DNA of 6,326 nucleotides. Origin: Chloroflexota bacterium (GTDB lineage Bacteria; Chloroflexota; Limnocylindria; QHBO01). This document shows, piece after piece, positions 5,388 through 6,326 of the stretch. Positions within the stretch are counted from its first letter, which is position 1. Every line of letters starts with the position of its first letter. Location of the stretch: contig JACCWY010000542.1 in NCBI GenBank assembly GCA_013697395.1, positions 1 through 6,326 on the forward strand, in the 5' to 3' direction. Position numbers and translations under genes: made by a program. The notes beneath the pieces were generated by a model that did no database searches, was not told where the DNA came from, and worked only from the letters and a program-made list of their open reading frames with translations.

Positions 5388-6258
5388 ATGCGGTCAGGGC
5401 GTAGACCCGCTCCCGGACCTCCTCGAGGTCGACCTCCGGGGTTGACGTGCCGCCGGTGATGCCGATGCGCGCCTTGCCGCGCAGCCAGTCCGCGTGCTCG
5501 GCCTGGAGCTCGTCCGCATCGGCGACGTGCACGGTGTCAGCCAGGATCTCGCCGCACTTCACGGCCAGCTCCTTCGTGTTCGAGCTGTTCTTGCCCCCGA
5601 CCACGATCATGGCGTCCACCTCGCGGGCCAGCACGACCGAGTCGTCCTGCCGCGTCAGGGTGACCGGGCAGACCGTATTGACCACCCGCAGGTCGTGGGC
5701 GCGCCGCAGGCAGAACGCGGCGAACTCCTCGAGCTTCTGCGGCAGGATCGTCGACTGGCTCAGCACGCCGATCTTCTTCGTGCGCGGCACGCGCTCCCAG
5801 GTGGACCGGTCCATGTCGTCAACCACCACGTGCTTGTCGCCGGCATACGAGCGCACGCCCTTGACCTCGGGGTGGTCCTCGTGGCCGATGATGCAAACCG
5901 TGTAGCCGGCCTCGTCGAGCTCGCGGGCGGCCTTCTGCGACTGGAGCACCCAGGTGCAGGTCGCGTCGATGACCTCGAGCGACTCCTTGCCGCGGACCTT
6001 GTCGAACTCGTCCTTCGGAACGCCGTGGGCGCGGATGACCAGCGTCCCGCCCTCGACCTCATCGGCAAGGTCGGCAGTGCGGATGCCGCGGTCCGACAGG
6101 TCGGCTTTGATGCCCGGGTTGTGGACGAGCTGGCCGAGGGTGGTCACCTCGCGACCCTCGGTGCGCGCGTGCTTGGCCTTGTCGATCGCGAGGCGCACGC
6201 CGTAGCAGAAGCCGGCGCGCTCGGCGATTCGGACATCGGGCCTGATTGCGGTCGTCAT
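5386..6258 (-). CDS. ispH: 4-hydroxy-3-methylbut-2-enyl diphosphate reductase
   Basis: IspH (LytB) is the iron-sulfur enzyme that reduces HMB-PP to IPP and DMAPP, the last step of the MEP isoprenoid pathway. The 290-residue product carries the three cluster-ligating cysteines: Cys18 in AGFCYGV, Cys101 in DATCTWV and Cys197 in NTVCPVT. Substrate-binding motifs are LVHNP (His46), RAHGVP (His78), GHEDHPEV with the proton-relay Glu131, and GGKNSSNT (221-228). GITGGTSTPE closes the fold. The AGFCYGVRLAIDKA opening resembles the short form seen in Gram-positives and other non-proteobacteria. In-frame starts also exist at 6270 (ATG) and 6282 (GTG). I chose ATG at 6258 because it follows GGATGGTGAG and lies just downstream of a TAGAAT box; transcription from that box would exclude the GTG at 6282. 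The gene leads an apparent two-gene operon with the methyltransferase. Confidence 0.96.
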   Translation of the reverse strand: MTTAIRPDVRIAERAGFCYGVRLAIDKAKHARTEGREVTTLGQLVHNPGIKADLSDRGIRTADLADEVEGGTLVIRAHGVPKDEFDKVRGKESLEVIDATCTWVLQSQKAARELDEAGYTVCIIGHEDHPEVKGVRSYAGDKHVVVDDMDRSTWERVPRTKKIGVLSQSTILPQKLEEFAAFCLRRAHDLRVVNTVCPVTLTRQDDSVVLAREVDAMIVVGGKNSSNTKELAVKCGEILADTVHVADADELQAEHADWLRGKARIGITGGTSTPEVDLEEVRERVYALTA

Positions 6259-6268
6259 CTCACCATCC

Positions 6269-6274
6269 ATTCTA
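6269..6274 (-). promoter_or_regulatory. Putative -10 box TAGAAT of the ispH-methyltransferase operon
   Basis: On the minus strand TAGAAT ends 10 nt before the chosen ATG of ispH (6258). Transcription would begin only a few nucleotides before the start codon, giving an almost leaderless mRNA. A weak -35 candidate, TCGAGC, lies 18 bases upstream, with three of six matches to TTGACA. The box overlaps the alternative ATG at 6270. Confidence 0.45.
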
Positions 6275-6306
6275 GGAGGCACGCCCGTTCACGCTCGAGC
6301 CGCAAC

Positions 6307-6320
6307 CCCTTCACCAAGGG
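6307..6320. other. Short inverted repeat CCCTT-cacc-AAGGG upstream of ispH
   Basis: A perfect 5-bp stem with a 4-nt loop lies about 33 bases upstream of the ispH -10 box, at the right edge. It could be an operator for the ispH promoter or the end of a neighbour outside the window. No T-run follows on either strand within view, so a terminator is not supported. Confidence 0.25.
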
Positions 6321-6326
6321 TACGGA

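Overview
The window is high-GC bacterial chromosome, gene-dense on both strands, with housekeeping genes of central metabolism and ribosome assembly. There is no phage, transposon or CRISPR machinery. Four full genes and one edge-truncated gene lie on the minus strand, and one gene lies on the plus strand. Three features together suggest a high-GC Gram-positive-like or Chloroflexota-like lineage: strong G/C bias at third codon positions, a luciferase-like (often F420-dependent) oxidoreductase, and start codons sitting directly behind TAnnnT -10 boxes (leaderless transcripts). This placement is an inference; no rRNA or marker phylogeny is available here.

Left block (minus strand, read right to left): der (EngA, double GTPase for 50S assembly) is followed by a 233-base gap and then gpsA (glycerol-3-phosphate dehydrogenase). 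A luciferase-like monooxygenase begins on the gpsA stop codon (TGATG overlap) and runs off the left edge. The monooxygenase body is clear, but it is one base out of frame with that coupled ATG, so a frameshift or sequencing error near 300-317 is likely. The der-gpsA gap holds the leaderless gpsA promoter and an 83-base branched inverted-repeat structure.

Middle: a 369-base divergent intergenic region separates der (leftward) from a GT-B glycosyltransferase (rightward). Each gene has a TAnnnT box exactly 7 nt before its start codon. Between the two promoters the DNA is full of short hairpins. These include palindromic motifs related to CGCCGCTcAGCGGCG at a 60-61 base period and several ACCCG/CGGGT stems. 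This is the least explained sequence in the window.

Right block (minus strand): ispH (HMB-PP reductase, last step of the MEP isoprenoid pathway) is followed after 12 nt by a SAM-dependent methyltransferase, whose Shine-Dalgarno sequence overlaps the ispH stop codon. The methyltransferase converges on the glycosyltransferase with only 12 bases between their stop codons. The window therefore shows two initiation modes: leaderless starts for promoter-proximal genes, and a Shine-Dalgarno or stop-start coupling for downstream operon genes.
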